64,000 nucleotides of DNA from Paraburkholderia sp. ZP32-5 (GTDB lineage: Bacteria > Pseudomonadota > Gammaproteobacteria > Burkholderiales > Burkholderiaceae), in NCBI RefSeq assembly GCF_021390495.1, contig NZ_JAJEJP010000003.1, forward strand, positions 558,001 through 622,000, given 5' to 3'. Positions within the stretch are counted from its first letter, which is position 1. Each line of letters opens with the position of its first letter. The notes beneath the pieces were generated by a model. That model was not told the origin of the DNA. It made no database searches and saw nothing but the letters and a program-made list of their open reading frames with translations. The translations under genes were made by a program, and so were the position numbers. Positions 43,043 to 51,530 of the stretch are shown here, in pieces.

Positions 43043-44266
43043 ATGCCGGAACTAGCACACGAACGCGCAATGCGCGCGGGGAAAACGACCATGTTCGACA
43101 ACGGGAATGTGAAGTACGTCATGACGATGCTAAGGACGCTCGTGGGTGGTGGGCGCAGCAGATGGCACCAACTGGTGATCGCCATGTTGCTCGTGTGCGG
43201 TTTCGCCTCGCACGCAGCGCACGCCACCACCACTTGCACGCCGATTAAAGTGACGGGGGGTGATGCCGGCTCGACCACGGTAACGCTGCCGCCGGTTACG
43301 GCAGCGCCCACCGAGCCGAACGGTACGGTGTTGGGCAAATGGCAAACATTCAACACGGGGAATTTGACGTTCAACTGTTTCGTCGATAGTTCATCAACCG
43401 CCAATATGGTATTCCAGCCGTCCAGCCTGGTAACGCCATCGGGAATAAAGGTCGCGGAACCGACCAACGGTACGTCTGTGACGGTGTGGAACACGAATCT
43501 CGCCGGCGTTGGCATCGCGGTCGCCGTGAATGCAAGCGGTGGCTCGTGCAGCACGAGTTACCAGGATCTTGCTGCGAAGAATATCAGTGGATGGACAGGC
43601 ACCCTGTGCGTCGGGTCAGGTGGCGGGTTCAATTATCGATATACGGGGCTCGTTGAGGTGGCACTCGTGAAGATTGGCGACATCACAGCCGGCACCGTCA
43701 ATAACCTTGGCACGATATTTAAGGCCACGGTGGCCACCAACGTGAGTGGTGTCGTTAAAGTCGGAACCTCGACCGCTATCTCAAACACGTCTGGCTCGAC
43801 GTTTATGTGGAACTATCTGATGGGATCGGCACCGGCGGTATCGGTGCAAGCCTGTTCAACTCCAGACGTGAGCGTCGACCTCGGTTCGCACCCGCTGTCG
43901 GAGTTCACGGGCATCGGGTCGCCGTTGAACCCTAACCCGACGAAGTTCAACGTCGCATTCAACAACTGCCCGAGCGGATTCAACAAAATCCAGTACCAGT
44001 TCATTCCGGTCAACGCGGTGCTCGATCCGACCAACGGCGTGATCGCATTGTCGAGCGATTCGAGCGCCACCGGCATTGGCATCCAGTTGAAAGATGGCAA
44101 CCAGGCCGTGCTCAAATACAACACGCAATACACGCTATCGAGCTACAACACGGCGACGGGCGGCTCTTACACGATTCCGCTGACAGCAAATTACTACCAG
44201 ACCGCGGCGAGCGTGACGCCCGGCAGCGCGAATGCCGTGCTGCAACTCACGCTGAGCTATCAGTAG
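43043..44266 (+). CDS. Fimbrial adhesin/tip-like subunit 2
   Basis: A 407-residue paralogue of the preceding protein. A long N-terminal extension precedes the signal peptide ending ASHAAHA. The N-terminal lectin-like domain differs (TCTPIKVTGGD, FNCFVDSS). The C-terminal pilin domain (VQACSTPDVSVDLGSH, FTGIGS, then NYYQTAASVTPGSAN and ...LSYQ) is strongly conserved. DNA from about 43830 to 44266 closely repeats 42480-42922, so recent duplication or gene conversion is likely. It is the last gene of the fimbrial operon. A broken third relative lies at 59812-60235. Confidence 0.82.
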   Translation: MPELAHERAMRAGKTTMFDNGNVKYVMTMLRTLVGGGRSRWHQLVIAMLLVCGFASHAAHATTTCTPIKVTGGDAGSTTVTLPPVTAAPTEPNGTVLGKWQTFNTGNLTFNCFVDSSSTANMVFQPSSLVTPSGIKVAEPTNGTSVTVWNTNLAGVGIAVAVNASGGSCSTSYQDLAAKNISGWTGTLCVGSGGGFNYRYTGLVEVALVKIGDITAGTVNNLGTIFKATVATNVSGVVKVGTSTAISNTSGSTFMWNYLMGSAPAVSVQACSTPDVSVDLGSHPLSEFTGIGSPLNPNPTKFNVAFNNCPSGFNKIQYQFIPVNAVLDPTNGVIALSSDSSATGIGIQLKDGNQAVLKYNTQYTLSSYNTATGGSYTIPLTANYYQTAASVTPGSANAVLQLTLSYQ

Positions 44267-44317
44267 GCTGGGTTTTGTGGCCGACGTCTTTACTGGCCGT
44301 CATTGAACAACCGCTTC

Positions 44318-44345
44318 GCGGCATCGACAATCGGGTCGATGCCGC
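44318..44345. terminator. Bidirectional hairpin between convergent genes
   Basis: A perfect 11-bp stem GCGGCATCGAC / GTCGATGCCGC with a 6-base loop lies between the fimbrial operon and the leftward SLAC1-type gene. It is followed by the palindrome CCGCTTAAGCGG (44350-44361), which overlaps the latter's stop codon. T-runs are short. Confidence 0.6.
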
Positions 44346-44353
44346 AATTCCGC

Positions 44354-45343
44354 TTAAGCGGCAGGCTTCGTCACGGCGGCGGCAGTGGCAGCCTGCGGCG
44401 CCGGCAACAACTTACCCTGCGCGAGACGCACGACCGTACCAACGACAATCGCCGCAAGCGCAACATTAGTCACGACGAAAAGCCCCGGCGTCAGATCGAC
44501 GATCGCGCCCGTCACTCCACGCAACGTCATCTGAATGCCGTCGCCTGAAAGCGCAGTGAGACCGAAGGTGAAGGCCCAGTAAGACGGCGCAAACGGCTGC
44601 TTCATGATCCACGGCAGCAGGCGAATCAGCAGCAGCAACTGAAACAGGCCATAACCCCAGGTGGCCTGCACGAGCAGATCCGGTGTGCCGTGCGTATTGG
44701 CGAGCCACGCGGACACCGCGACTACCGGCGGCGCGAGATTGATACCGAGCGTCGGACGCAGCGGTGCGGGCAGCGGTGTCGCATGAAACATTCGATGCAC
44801 GATGATCGACTCCATCGCGAGCCACGCGAATATTCCCGCGCCGAGGAACAGCACACCATACGACGGATGGCCCAGCGTGCCCGCCGCAATCGCGACGATG
44901 AAGTTGCCCGCCACCGACGGCAGATAAACCACCGGCGTCAGCGTGCCGATATCGCGGCCGCCTTGCATCATCACGCCGACGCGCCACACGCTGAAGATCA
45001 CGTGCGCGAGCCCGCCGATCCATAGCGCCGCCATCGCGAGACCATGCGCGTACGGCGCGAGCACGACGGCCATCAGCGCGGTCGTCGCGGGCACGAGGCC
45101 GATGAAGCAGCATTGCACCGGATGCTGCGATTCCCCCACGGCCTCATCGCGCTGGCCGAGCCACTTGAGCGCATAGCCGATCAGCAGCAGCGCCCACACC
45201 GTGGCGGCCACGGCCATGATCGTTTCGCCGATGACGGGCGGCGCGCCCCACAAACGTACTGCGCCGCGCCAGTTGCCGCCGAGTCCGACGAGACCCAGCA
45301 CGATGCCGAAAAACGACGCGGGAAGGGTGCGTGCCGATGTCAT
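44354..45343 (-). CDS. SLAC1/TehA-family transporter
   Basis: A 329-residue membrane protein with about ten hydrophobic helices. It belongs to the tellurite-resistance/dicarboxylate (TDT, SLAC1) family: MTSARTLPASFFGIVLGLVG, NWRGAVRLWG, PVQCCFIGLVPATT, then GDGIQMTLRG near the last helices. It exports or imports anions such as sulfite, malate or nitrate in known cases. The start at 45343 overlaps the upstream esterase stop (ATGA). It is the last gene of a four-gene leftward operon. A broken copy of its 5' third lies at 37060-37400 in the same orientation. Confidence 0.9.
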   Translation of the reverse strand: MTSARTLPASFFGIVLGLVGLGGNWRGAVRLWGAPPVIGETIMAVAATVWALLLIGYALKWLGQRDEAVGESQHPVQCCFIGLVPATTALMAVVLAPYAHGLAMAALWIGGLAHVIFSVWRVGVMMQGGRDIGTLTPVVYLPSVAGNFIVAIAAGTLGHPSYGVLFLGAGIFAWLAMESIIVHRMFHATPLPAPLRPTLGINLAPPVVAVSAWLANTHGTPDLLVQATWGYGLFQLLLLIRLLPWIMKQPFAPSYWAFTFGLTALSGDGIQMTLRGVTGAIVDLTPGLFVVTNVALAAIVVGTVVRLAQGKLLPAPQAATAAAVTKPAA

Positions 45344-46278
45344 GTTCGACTCCCCATCTGACGGTGCAGAAACTCGGCGGCGAGATCGAGCGCATGCCGT
45401 GCCGCTTCCAGCTGCTCGACGTTCTGCTGAAACACGTGATGCATGCCGGCCCACTCCTGCAACGTCACGTCGTGGCCGCGCGCATGAGCATGGTGCGCGT
45501 AGCGCAATGCATCGTCGTAAAGAATCTCGTTGGCGCCGACCTGAATCAGCAGCGGCGGCAGATGCTCGGGGATCGCCAGCAGCGGAGAAGCGCGCGGATC
45601 GTCCGCCGCTGCGTTGCCGATGTAGCCGCGCGCCGCCGCGCGCAAAGCCGTCTCGTCGAGCAGCAGTTCCAATGATGCGCGCTCGCGCATGCTCGCGCCA
45701 CTGAGCGTCAGGTCGGCCCACGGCGAAAATACGACGGCAGCCGACACGTTGCCGCTTTGCGCGAGCGTGGAGAGCGCGGCGAGTGTCGAAAGCGTCAGGC
45801 CGCCGCCCGCCGAATCGCCGATCAGGCCGACTTTCCCGTTGTATTCGCGCAGCCGCGCAACAGCGTCGACCGCTCGATCGATCGCAACAGGCAGCGCTGA
45901 TTCAGGCGCGAGCGGATATTCGAGGATATACGTCGTGCGCCGTGTGCGCGCCGCGATCTGGCTGACCAGTCCGCGATACGCGGGCGCGGTGCCCATCATG
46001 TACGCGCCGCCGTGCAGAAACAGCAATGCTTCACCGTCGATCGGACTCGTGGGCGCGCAGATCCAGCCCGGCAGCGCGGCATCGGTCGACGGATGCAGCG
46101 ACACGTCGGCGCTCGGCGGCGTCGTTGCGAAGAATGCGTCGTAGGCAATACGCGGTGCGGTTTTCACGAGCGGTGCCGACCAGAAGCGCCGGAACATGTC
46201 GTGCAGCGCGGGTAGCGCATTGCGGTCGGCGGCCGACAGCGGAAACACCTGATGCGCGAGGCTATCTTGCGTGGTCAT
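45340..46278 (-). CDS. Alpha/beta hydrolase, hormone-sensitive-lipase (HSL) type esterase
   Basis: A 312-residue alpha/beta hydrolase_3 protein. The oxyanion HGG motif is LLFLHGGAYMMG (about residue 88), the nucleophile elbow is GDSAGGG (S at about 157), and the Asp and His follow in NEILYDDALRYA and GMHHVFQQ. Such enzymes cleave short acyl esters in the cytoplasm. The stop shares four bases with the SLAC1-type start, and the preceding GMC gene ends nine bases upstream. Substrate unknown; co-expression with an oxidase and an isochorismatase-like hydrolase suggests catabolism of an acylated alcohol. Confidence 0.9.
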   Translation of the reverse strand: MTTQDSLAHQVFPLSAADRNALPALHDMFRRFWSAPLVKTAPRIAYDAFFATTPPSADVSLHPSTDAALPGWICAPTSPIDGEALLFLHGGAYMMGTAPAYRGLVSQIAARTRRTTYILEYPLAPESALPVAIDRAVDAVARLREYNGKVGLIGDSAGGGLTLSTLAALSTLAQSGNVSAAVVFSPWADLTLSGASMRERASLELLLDETALRAAARGYIGNAAADDPRASPLLAIPEHLPPLLIQVGANEILYDDALRYAHHAHARGHDVTLQEWAGMHHVFQQNVEQLEAARHALDLAAEFLHRQMGSRT

Positions 46279-46287
46279 AGCGTCCCC

Positions 46288-47784
46288 TTACGGTGCGGCG
46301 AATACGCGAGCCGCGATGTGCTCGGCGATCATCATCGTCGTCAGATTGGTCGGCGCGCTCGGAATGCCGGGCATGATCGATGCGTCGACGACCATCAACC
46401 CATCGACGCCGTGCACGCGGCCTTCGCTGTCGACCACGCCATCCTTGCCCATCGGCGCGGTCGAGGTCGGATGCGCGTACGCGTCGAGATTGGCGAGAAT
46501 CACCGCTTCGAGCGCGGTATCCGGCACCCTGGCGCCCGGCGTCATTTCTTCGGCGACCACAGCAGAAAACGCCTTCGACCGGCCGATACCGCGCGCAATC
46601 TTCACGCACTCGACCATCCTGCGACGATCGCGCGCGGTCGTTAGAAAGTTATAGACGATACGCGGCGCGCTGCGTGGATCGCGATCCTGCAAGCGCACAT
46701 AGCCGACCGATTCGGGTTGCGTGACCGAGGCCGCGAGCACCAGTGCGCCGCCGGTCGGCGACAGCGCCGGGTCGAACAGATGGGTGGCCGACACATGCAG
46801 ATCGAGGTCGCCGGGCGTCGCCTCGGACGAAGCCGCCCACAGGATCGCGCCCGCCGCCGGAAACATCCCGTTGACGCCGGGCTTCAACGCATACACGTTG
46901 TAGTAGAACGGATGATCCTGCAACCGTTCTCCGACCGGCAGATCGGCGACGAGCGGAATATCCAGCTCACGCAGATGCGCCGAAGGTCCGATACCCGAGC
47001 GCATCAGGATCGCGGGACTGCCGAACGCGCCTGCCGACAGGATCACGGTGCGCGCGCGATACGTGTCGCCGTTCGCATCGATGACGCCGGCCGCGCGTCC
47101 GTGGTCGAACAGTACGCGGTCGATTTCGACGTTGCCCTTGATCGTCAGATTGGGGCGCGCGCGCACCGCGTCGTCGAGAAACGCGATACCGGTATTGATA
47201 CGGCGTCCGGAAATCACATTGAGCGGATACGGCGACACGCCTGCCTGTTCGTCGCCGTTGAAGTCTTCCACAAAGGCGAAGCCGCATTCGAGCGCGCCGT
47301 CGACGAAGCCATTGACCGCCGGCGTCAGTTCGTTGCGGCGTCGCTGGCGCACCGGCAGCGGACCGTGACGGCCGCGATAGCGATCGTCGCCGTCCGGCGT
47401 GTTCTCGATCGATTTGAAGCAGCCGAGCACGTCGTCGAAGCTCCAGCCTTCGAGTCCGCGTGCGCTCCACTTCGCGAAGTCGGCGGGGCGCGCGCGCATC
47501 GCGACCGCCGCATTGACCGACGAGCATCCGCCAAGCGCCTTCGCGCGCAGTGCCGCAATCGTCACGCCGCCCGCGGCAACCTGGCCGCGATAGCCCCAGT
47601 CGTGCGCCGCGTCGCCACCGGCGTGATCGGCGTTCCACAGTACTTCGGGAAACAGGTTCGGCCGATACGCGTTGCCCGCTTCGAGCAGCAGCACGCGGCG
47701 CGCCGGTTCGTCGCTGAGGCGGTTGGCGAGCACTGCGCCCGCCGAGCCGCCGCCGACGATCACGATGTCGTAGGCGTCGCTCAT
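46288..47784 (-). CDS. GMC family oxidoreductase (choline dehydrogenase-like)
   Basis: A 498-residue FAD enzyme of the glucose-methanol-choline family. FAD-binding motif DIVIVGGGSAGAVLANRLSD, ALGGCSSVNAAVAMR (GMC signature 1), ILSAGAFGSPAILMRSG (signature 2), and the C-terminal catalytic His-Asn region AHPTSTAPMG and PSAPTNLTTMMIAEHIA. It oxidises a primary or secondary alcohol. The start at 47784 overlaps the isochorismatase-like stop. It is second in the leftward operon under the likely control of the divergent LysR gene at 48643. Confidence 0.92.
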   Translation of the reverse strand: MSDAYDIVIVGGGSAGAVLANRLSDEPARRVLLLEAGNAYRPNLFPEVLWNADHAGGDAAHDWGYRGQVAAGGVTIAALRAKALGGCSSVNAAVAMRARPADFAKWSARGLEGWSFDDVLGCFKSIENTPDGDDRYRGRHGPLPVRQRRRNELTPAVNGFVDGALECGFAFVEDFNGDEQAGVSPYPLNVISGRRINTGIAFLDDAVRARPNLTIKGNVEIDRVLFDHGRAAGVIDANGDTYRARTVILSAGAFGSPAILMRSGIGPSAHLRELDIPLVADLPVGERLQDHPFYYNVYALKPGVNGMFPAAGAILWAASSEATPGDLDLHVSATHLFDPALSPTGGALVLAASVTQPESVGYVRLQDRDPRSAPRIVYNFLTTARDRRRMVECVKIARGIGRSKAFSAVVAEEMTPGARVPDTALEAVILANLDAYAHPTSTAPMGKDGVVDSEGRVHGVDGLMVVDASIMPGIPSAPTNLTTMMIAEHIAARVFAAP

Positions 47785-48398
47785 CGCGCGAACCCCGCGG
47801 CAACCTGGCCCATCAGCGTGGCGAACGGCATGTCGAGCGCGGCATACACGTCGAGTGCTTTCGGGTCTGCGTTGTCGGCCATGATCTCGACCATCAGCGT
47901 CGCGTAGTCGGACACTTCGATGCCGAGCGCGGTCAGGCGCGCGAGTCCCGCTTCGTGCTTGTACGCGCTGAAGGTGCCGCACGCATCGAGCGCGACGATC
48001 GGTTGATAACCTTCGTCGCGCGCAGAGATTGCCGGCAGCGATGCGCACACTTCGAAGCTCAGGCCCGCGATGATCAGATGATCGCGGCCGGCCGCTTTTA
48101 CCTTGTCGACGAAGCGCGGTTCGTCCCATGCGTTGACCGTCGAGCGATCGAGGATCTCGGCATCGCCGAGCGCTGCGCGCAATTCGGGGATCGTCGGCCC
48201 CCACATGCTGTCGCGCGCGGTGGTCACCGCGATCACGGGTAGACCGAGTGCCTGTGCGGCTTTTGCGAGGCCGACCACGTTGTGCTTCAGTTCACCGACA
48301 CCGATATCGCGCACGCCGGTAAACAGACCGACCTGGTGATCGATCAGCAGCACGGCGGTGTTGTCGCGGGTCATGCGCGTTCTCACTGGGGCATTCAT
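47781..48398 (-). CDS. Isochorismatase-like hydrolase (YcaC type)
   Basis: A 205-residue cysteine hydrolase. The catalytic triad is visible as Asp in VLLIDHQVG, a Lys in the middle and Cys in GLSFEVCASLPA. This corresponds to YcaC-like and other isochorismatase-fold hydrolases that split N-C or C-O bonds. The start at 48398 has AAGGAG with a 6-base gap. An ATG six bases upstream would leave no spacing and is rejected. It is the first gene of the leftward operon and diverges from a LysR gene across 244 bases. Substrate unknown. Confidence 0.9.
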   Translation of the reverse strand: MNAPVRTRMTRDNTAVLLIDHQVGLFTGVRDIGVGELKHNVVGLAKAAQALGLPVIAVTTARDSMWGPTIPELRAALGDAEILDRSTVNAWDEPRFVDKVKAAGRDHLIIAGLSFEVCASLPAISARDEGYQPIVALDACGTFSAYKHEAGLARLTALGIEVSDYATLMVEIMADNADPKALDVYAALDMPFATLMGQVAAGFAR

Positions 48399-48642
48399 CG
48401 TCATCTCCTTGGGTTGCACAAAACGGAGCTTAGACGTCTGGCTGCGCGAAACAAGGCGTCGCCGATGGACGATGCGTGCAATGAGTTGGACGATCGTTCC
48501 GGCCCGTGTGGTAGGGGTTTGTGCGGCCGGCCATGCAAGGCTTCGCACTGCATTGAACCCTGCCGCCGAAGCGCTGAAACATGCCGCGTGTAACATGCGT
48601 GACGTCAATCACCGAACAATCATCGAACGGGAAAGCGCGCAC

Positions 48643-49566
48643 ATGCTGGATCTCAACGACATGTACTACTTCGTGCAGGTGGTCGATCACAAGAGCATCA
48701 CGGCTGCCGCGCGTGCGCTCGCGCTGCCGAAATCGACGCTCAGCTATCGCGTGAATCAGCTCGAAGCGCAGCTCGGCGTGCGGCTGATCAATCGCACGTC
48801 GCGACAGTTCGCGGTGACGGAAATCGGCGCGGAGTTCTATGCGCACGCACGCTCGATGCTGCAGGAAGCGATCGCGGCCGAAGCGGTCGTGCGTCAACGC
48901 ATGCTGGCGCCGAGCGGGCTGGTGCGGATGTCGACGGCAGTGGCGACCGCGCAGTTCGCGTTGCGCAGCCTGTTGCCGCGTTTTTGCGAGCGCTTTCCGA
49001 AGGTGCGGCTGATGCAGCGTCTGTCCGATGTCGAAGTCGATATCGTCGCGGAGGGCTTCGATATCGCGATTCGCGCGCATAGTCAGCCGTTGCAGGATTC
49101 CACATTGATTCAGCGCCCGCTCGCGCCGACTCCATGGATGTTGTTCAGCAGCCCAAGTTTCTTCGATGGCGCGAAGCTGCCCGAGCAGCCCGAAGACATC
49201 GCCGAGCGCCGCTCGCTGTTCATGGTGCGCGAAGGCGTGCCCTACGAATGGACGTTGCGCCGCGATGACATCGTGCGCACGGTGCGCGTATCGCCGGTGC
49301 TGATGACGAGCTGCATGCTGACGCTGAAGGATGCGGCGGTCGCGGGGCTCGGCATCGTCGCGCTGCCTGGCTATGTGTGCAACGAGGAACTCGCCGATGG
49401 CCGGTTGATGCGCGTGCTGCCCGAATGGACCTGCGGCGATGCGCAGCTCACGGCGCTGGTGCCGTTTGGTCAGAATCAGTTGCCGTCGGTGCGCGCGCTG
49501 CTGGACTACCTGGTCCAGGAAGTGCCGCTGGCTGTATCGACTGAGGGACGCGCGCGCAAAACGTAG
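48643..49566 (+). CDS. LysR-family transcriptional regulator
   Basis: A 307-residue LysR protein of the CrgA/DhcR-like subgroup. HTH in MLDLNDMYYFVQVVDHKSIT, LPKSTLSYRVNQLE and LINRTSR; the effector domain follows from about residue 90. The start at ATG 48643 matches the family; an open extension to 48358 is spurious. It diverges from the isochorismatase-like operon and probably controls it. I could not pick a clear operator in the 244-base divergent region (48399-48642). Its stop lies in a 12-bp tandem repeat, and the next LysR gene is convergent 36 bases away. Confidence 0.92.
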   Translation: MLDLNDMYYFVQVVDHKSITAAARALALPKSTLSYRVNQLEAQLGVRLINRTSRQFAVTEIGAEFYAHARSMLQEAIAAEAVVRQRMLAPSGLVRMSTAVATAQFALRSLLPRFCERFPKVRLMQRLSDVEVDIVAEGFDIAIRAHSQPLQDSTLIQRPLAPTPWMLFSSPSFFDGAKLPEQPEDIAERRSLFMVREGVPYEWTLRRDDIVRTVRVSPVLMTSCMLTLKDAAVAGLGIVALPGYVCNEELADGRLMRVLPEWTCGDAQLTALVPFGQNQLPSVRALLDYLVQEVPLAVSTEGRARKT

Positions 49567-49594
49567 GGCGAAACGTATGGCGAAACACGGGACG
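49559..49594. repeat. Three 12-bp imperfect tandem repeats across a stop codon
   Basis: Units AAACGTAGGGCG, AAACGTATGGCG and AAACACGGGACG follow without gaps. The TAG stop of the LysR gene (49564-49566) lies in the first. Confidence 0.75.
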
Positions 49595-49602
49595 AAGCGC
49601 GT

Positions 49603-50496
49603 TCAGCGTGGCGCGGCGGGCGCATCCTGACGGAGTTGTTGCGCGAGCAGCGTCGCGTGCGGCGTCAGTGCGGAGAAATCGCGCGCACACAGATAGAGCC
49701 GCCGCATGGCCCACGCTTCCGACAGCGGCAGAATCGCGAGATCGCGGCGCAGTGTTTTGGCTAGCTCATGCGACAGAATCGAGATGCCGATGTCCGCTTC
49801 GACATGCATTGCCACGTGATCGATGTTGCGTAGCCGGATGCGGTAGTCGAGCTGCCGGCCAAGGCGCGACGCATGCTCGCCGAGATGGGTTTCGAGCGCC
49901 GAGTCCGCGAGACCCACGACCGGCTCGTCGAGGATATCGGCAAAGGTCACCGTTGCCTGTCGAGCCAGACGATGCGAACGGCTGACGATCACCACGACCC
50001 GATCGTCGGCCACCAGATGCGTTTGCAACGAGCCAAACTGGGTCGTATCCGCGACGATGCCCAGATCGGCACGCCGGTCCGCCAGCAACTGGACGATGTC
50101 GGCGCTGGTCCGTTCTTCCAGATCAATCGACAGATCGCGATGAGCCGCGAGGAACTGGCACAGCCGCGGCGGCAGGAACGCCGCCATCGCGGCGGTATTG
50201 GACAGCAGCCTGATGCGGCCTTTGAGTCCGGTCGCGTAGGTTCGCAGTTCGCCGCGCATCATTTCGACCTGACCGAGGATCGAGCGCGCATGACGGGCGA
50301 GGGCATCGCCGGCGGCGGTGGGGCGCACGCCACGCCGGTTGCGCTCCAGTAACGGCGCGCCCAAGGCGGCTTCCATGTTGGCGATGCGCTCGCTGACCGA
50401 CGCGAGCGCCAGATGCATGATGCGCGCGCCCTGGGTCAGGCTGCCGCATTCCACTACGGTCAGGAACAGGCGCATGTCCGTCAGATCGAAGCGCAT
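49603..50496 (-). CDS. LysR-family transcriptional regulator
   Basis: A 297-residue LysR regulator. HTH MRFDLTDMRLFLTVVECGSL, LALASVSERIANME and LLERNRRG, with an effector-binding domain to the C-terminus (RIRLLSNTAAMAAFLPP, DIGISILSHELA). It diverges from the TauE/SafE exporter gene over 88 bases that hold a perfect TTCGG-N5-CCGAA dyad. This LysR/TauE arrangement is common, and it likely controls the exporter and itself. Ligand unknown. Confidence 0.92.
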   Translation of the reverse strand: MRFDLTDMRLFLTVVECGSLTQGARIMHLALASVSERIANMEAALGAPLLERNRRGVRPTAAGDALARHARSILGQVEMMRGELRTYATGLKGRIRLLSNTAAMAAFLPPRLCQFLAAHRDLSIDLEERTSADIVQLLADRRADLGIVADTTQFGSLQTHLVADDRVVVIVSRSHRLARQATVTFADILDEPVVGLADSALETHLGEHASRLGRQLDYRIRLRNIDHVAMHVEADIGISILSHELAKTLRRDLAILPLSEAWAMRRLYLCARDFSALTPHATLLAQQLRQDAPAAPR

Positions 50497-50512
50497 CGTC
50501 GGTTTTTGTTCG

Positions 50513-50527
50513 TTCGGATTTTCCGAA
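50513..50527. promoter_or_regulatory. LysR-type operator dyad before exporter gene
   Basis: TTCGG-N5-CCGAA is a perfect inverted repeat that also fits T-N11-A. It lies 17 bases from the LysR start and about 58 bases before the exporter start. Confidence 0.6.
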
Positions 50528-50584
50528 GTCTAGCACCGGAATTGCCCGATTGTGCCGATGCGGCGTCGCGCCTACCATCAGCAC

Positions 50585-51352
50585 ATGAACACGACGTTTC
50601 TGGTTGCTTCCGCGGGAATAGTGGCAGGCGCAATGAATGCGCTGGCCGGCGGCGGCTCGTTCGTCAGTTTGCCGGCGCTGATCGCGGCCGGCGTGCCTCC
50701 GGTTCTGGCGAATACGTCCAGCACGGTCGCGCTGTTCCCCGGCGGCCTGGCAAGCGTATGGGCGTACCGGGACGGTCTGCGTCCGGTCGGCACCGTGCCG
50801 CTCCGCTCGCTTGCCGTGGCGACGCTATGCGGCGGTTTGACCGGCGCGCTGCTGTTGCTGTGGACGTCATCCACCGCATTCACGTTCATGCTGCCGTGGC
50901 TGCTGCTGATCGCGTCGATCGCGCTCGCGTTCGGGCGGCGCATTGGCGAGGCGTTGCGCGCACGCTGGCGTATTCGTGCTCATGCGGTACTCGCGGTGCA
51001 GTTCGCGCTCGGTGTCTATGGCGGCTACTTTGGCGGCGCGGTCGGCATCATGATGATTGCGATATGGGGCCTGCTCGACAGTTGCGATGTCAAACAGCTC
51101 AACGCGCCGCGCACGCTGCTGGTCAGTACCGCCAATGTCGCGGCGGTACTCGCGTTCATCGTGGCCAACGCGGTGCGCTGGCCCGAGACGCTAGCGATGC
51201 TGGTGGGCGCAATTGCCGGCGGCTACCTTGGCGCGCGCATCGGACGCCGCGCGCCGGCGCGAATCGTTCGCACCCTCACGCTGCTGATCACTTCGTGTAT
51301 CACGCTGGCGTTCTTCATCAAAATCTATGCGCCGATGTTCGCGCATCGCTGA
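50585..51352 (+). CDS. TauE/SafE family sulfite/anion exporter
   Basis: A 255-residue membrane protein with about eight hydrophobic segments, in the inverted-repeat plan of TauE/SafE (DUF81). GAMNALAGGGSFVSLPAL and NTSSTVALFPG form the first signature; VYGGYFGGAVGIMMIAIWGLL and NAPRTLLVSTANVAAVL the second. Members move sulfite, sulfoacetate or other small organic anions. The divergent LysR gene suggests substrate-induced expression. A 10-bp tandem pair (CTGAGCCAAT, CTGACCCAAT) covers its stop codon. Confidence 0.9.
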   Translation: MNTTFLVASAGIVAGAMNALAGGGSFVSLPALIAAGVPPVLANTSSTVALFPGGLASVWAYRDGLRPVGTVPLRSLAVATLCGGLTGALLLLWTSSTAFTFMLPWLLLIASIALAFGRRIGEALRARWRIRAHAVLAVQFALGVYGGYFGGAVGIMMIAIWGLLDSCDVKQLNAPRTLLVSTANVAAVLAFIVANAVRWPETLAMLVGAIAGGYLGARIGRRAPARIVRTLTLLITSCITLAFFIKIYAPMFAHR

Positions 51353-51366
51353 GCCAATCTGACCCA

Positions 51367-51462
51367 ATGGAGGAAACCGTGCTCTGTGCGTTGTTGGAAA
51401 CGATAGGAACGCTGGGCATTCTGGCGAGTGTCGCGCTGCAGTTTCGCCGGGCGCGACGATAG
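51367..51462 (+). CDS. Possible small membrane protein (31 residues)
   Basis: ATG 51367 to TAG 51462 encodes a short peptide with one hydrophobic stretch (TIGTLGILASVALQF) and a positive tail (RRARR). That is the layout of a single-pass small membrane protein. No Shine-Dalgarno is clear. It begins 15 bases after the exporter stop. It may be real or chance; comparison with relatives is needed to decide. Confidence 0.3.
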   Translation: MEETVLCALLETIGTLGILASVALQFRRARR

Positions 51463-51530
51463 TTCGGCGAGCGTATCGATCGTCGCCGGGCGAGTTGTCC
51501 CGTTCGGCGCGAACGTCACGCACGCTTCGC

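Noticed and set aside
44354..45343. Tellurite resistance as the function of the SLAC1/TehA gene
   Set aside because: Family name only; operon context is catabolic and no tellurite genes are near.
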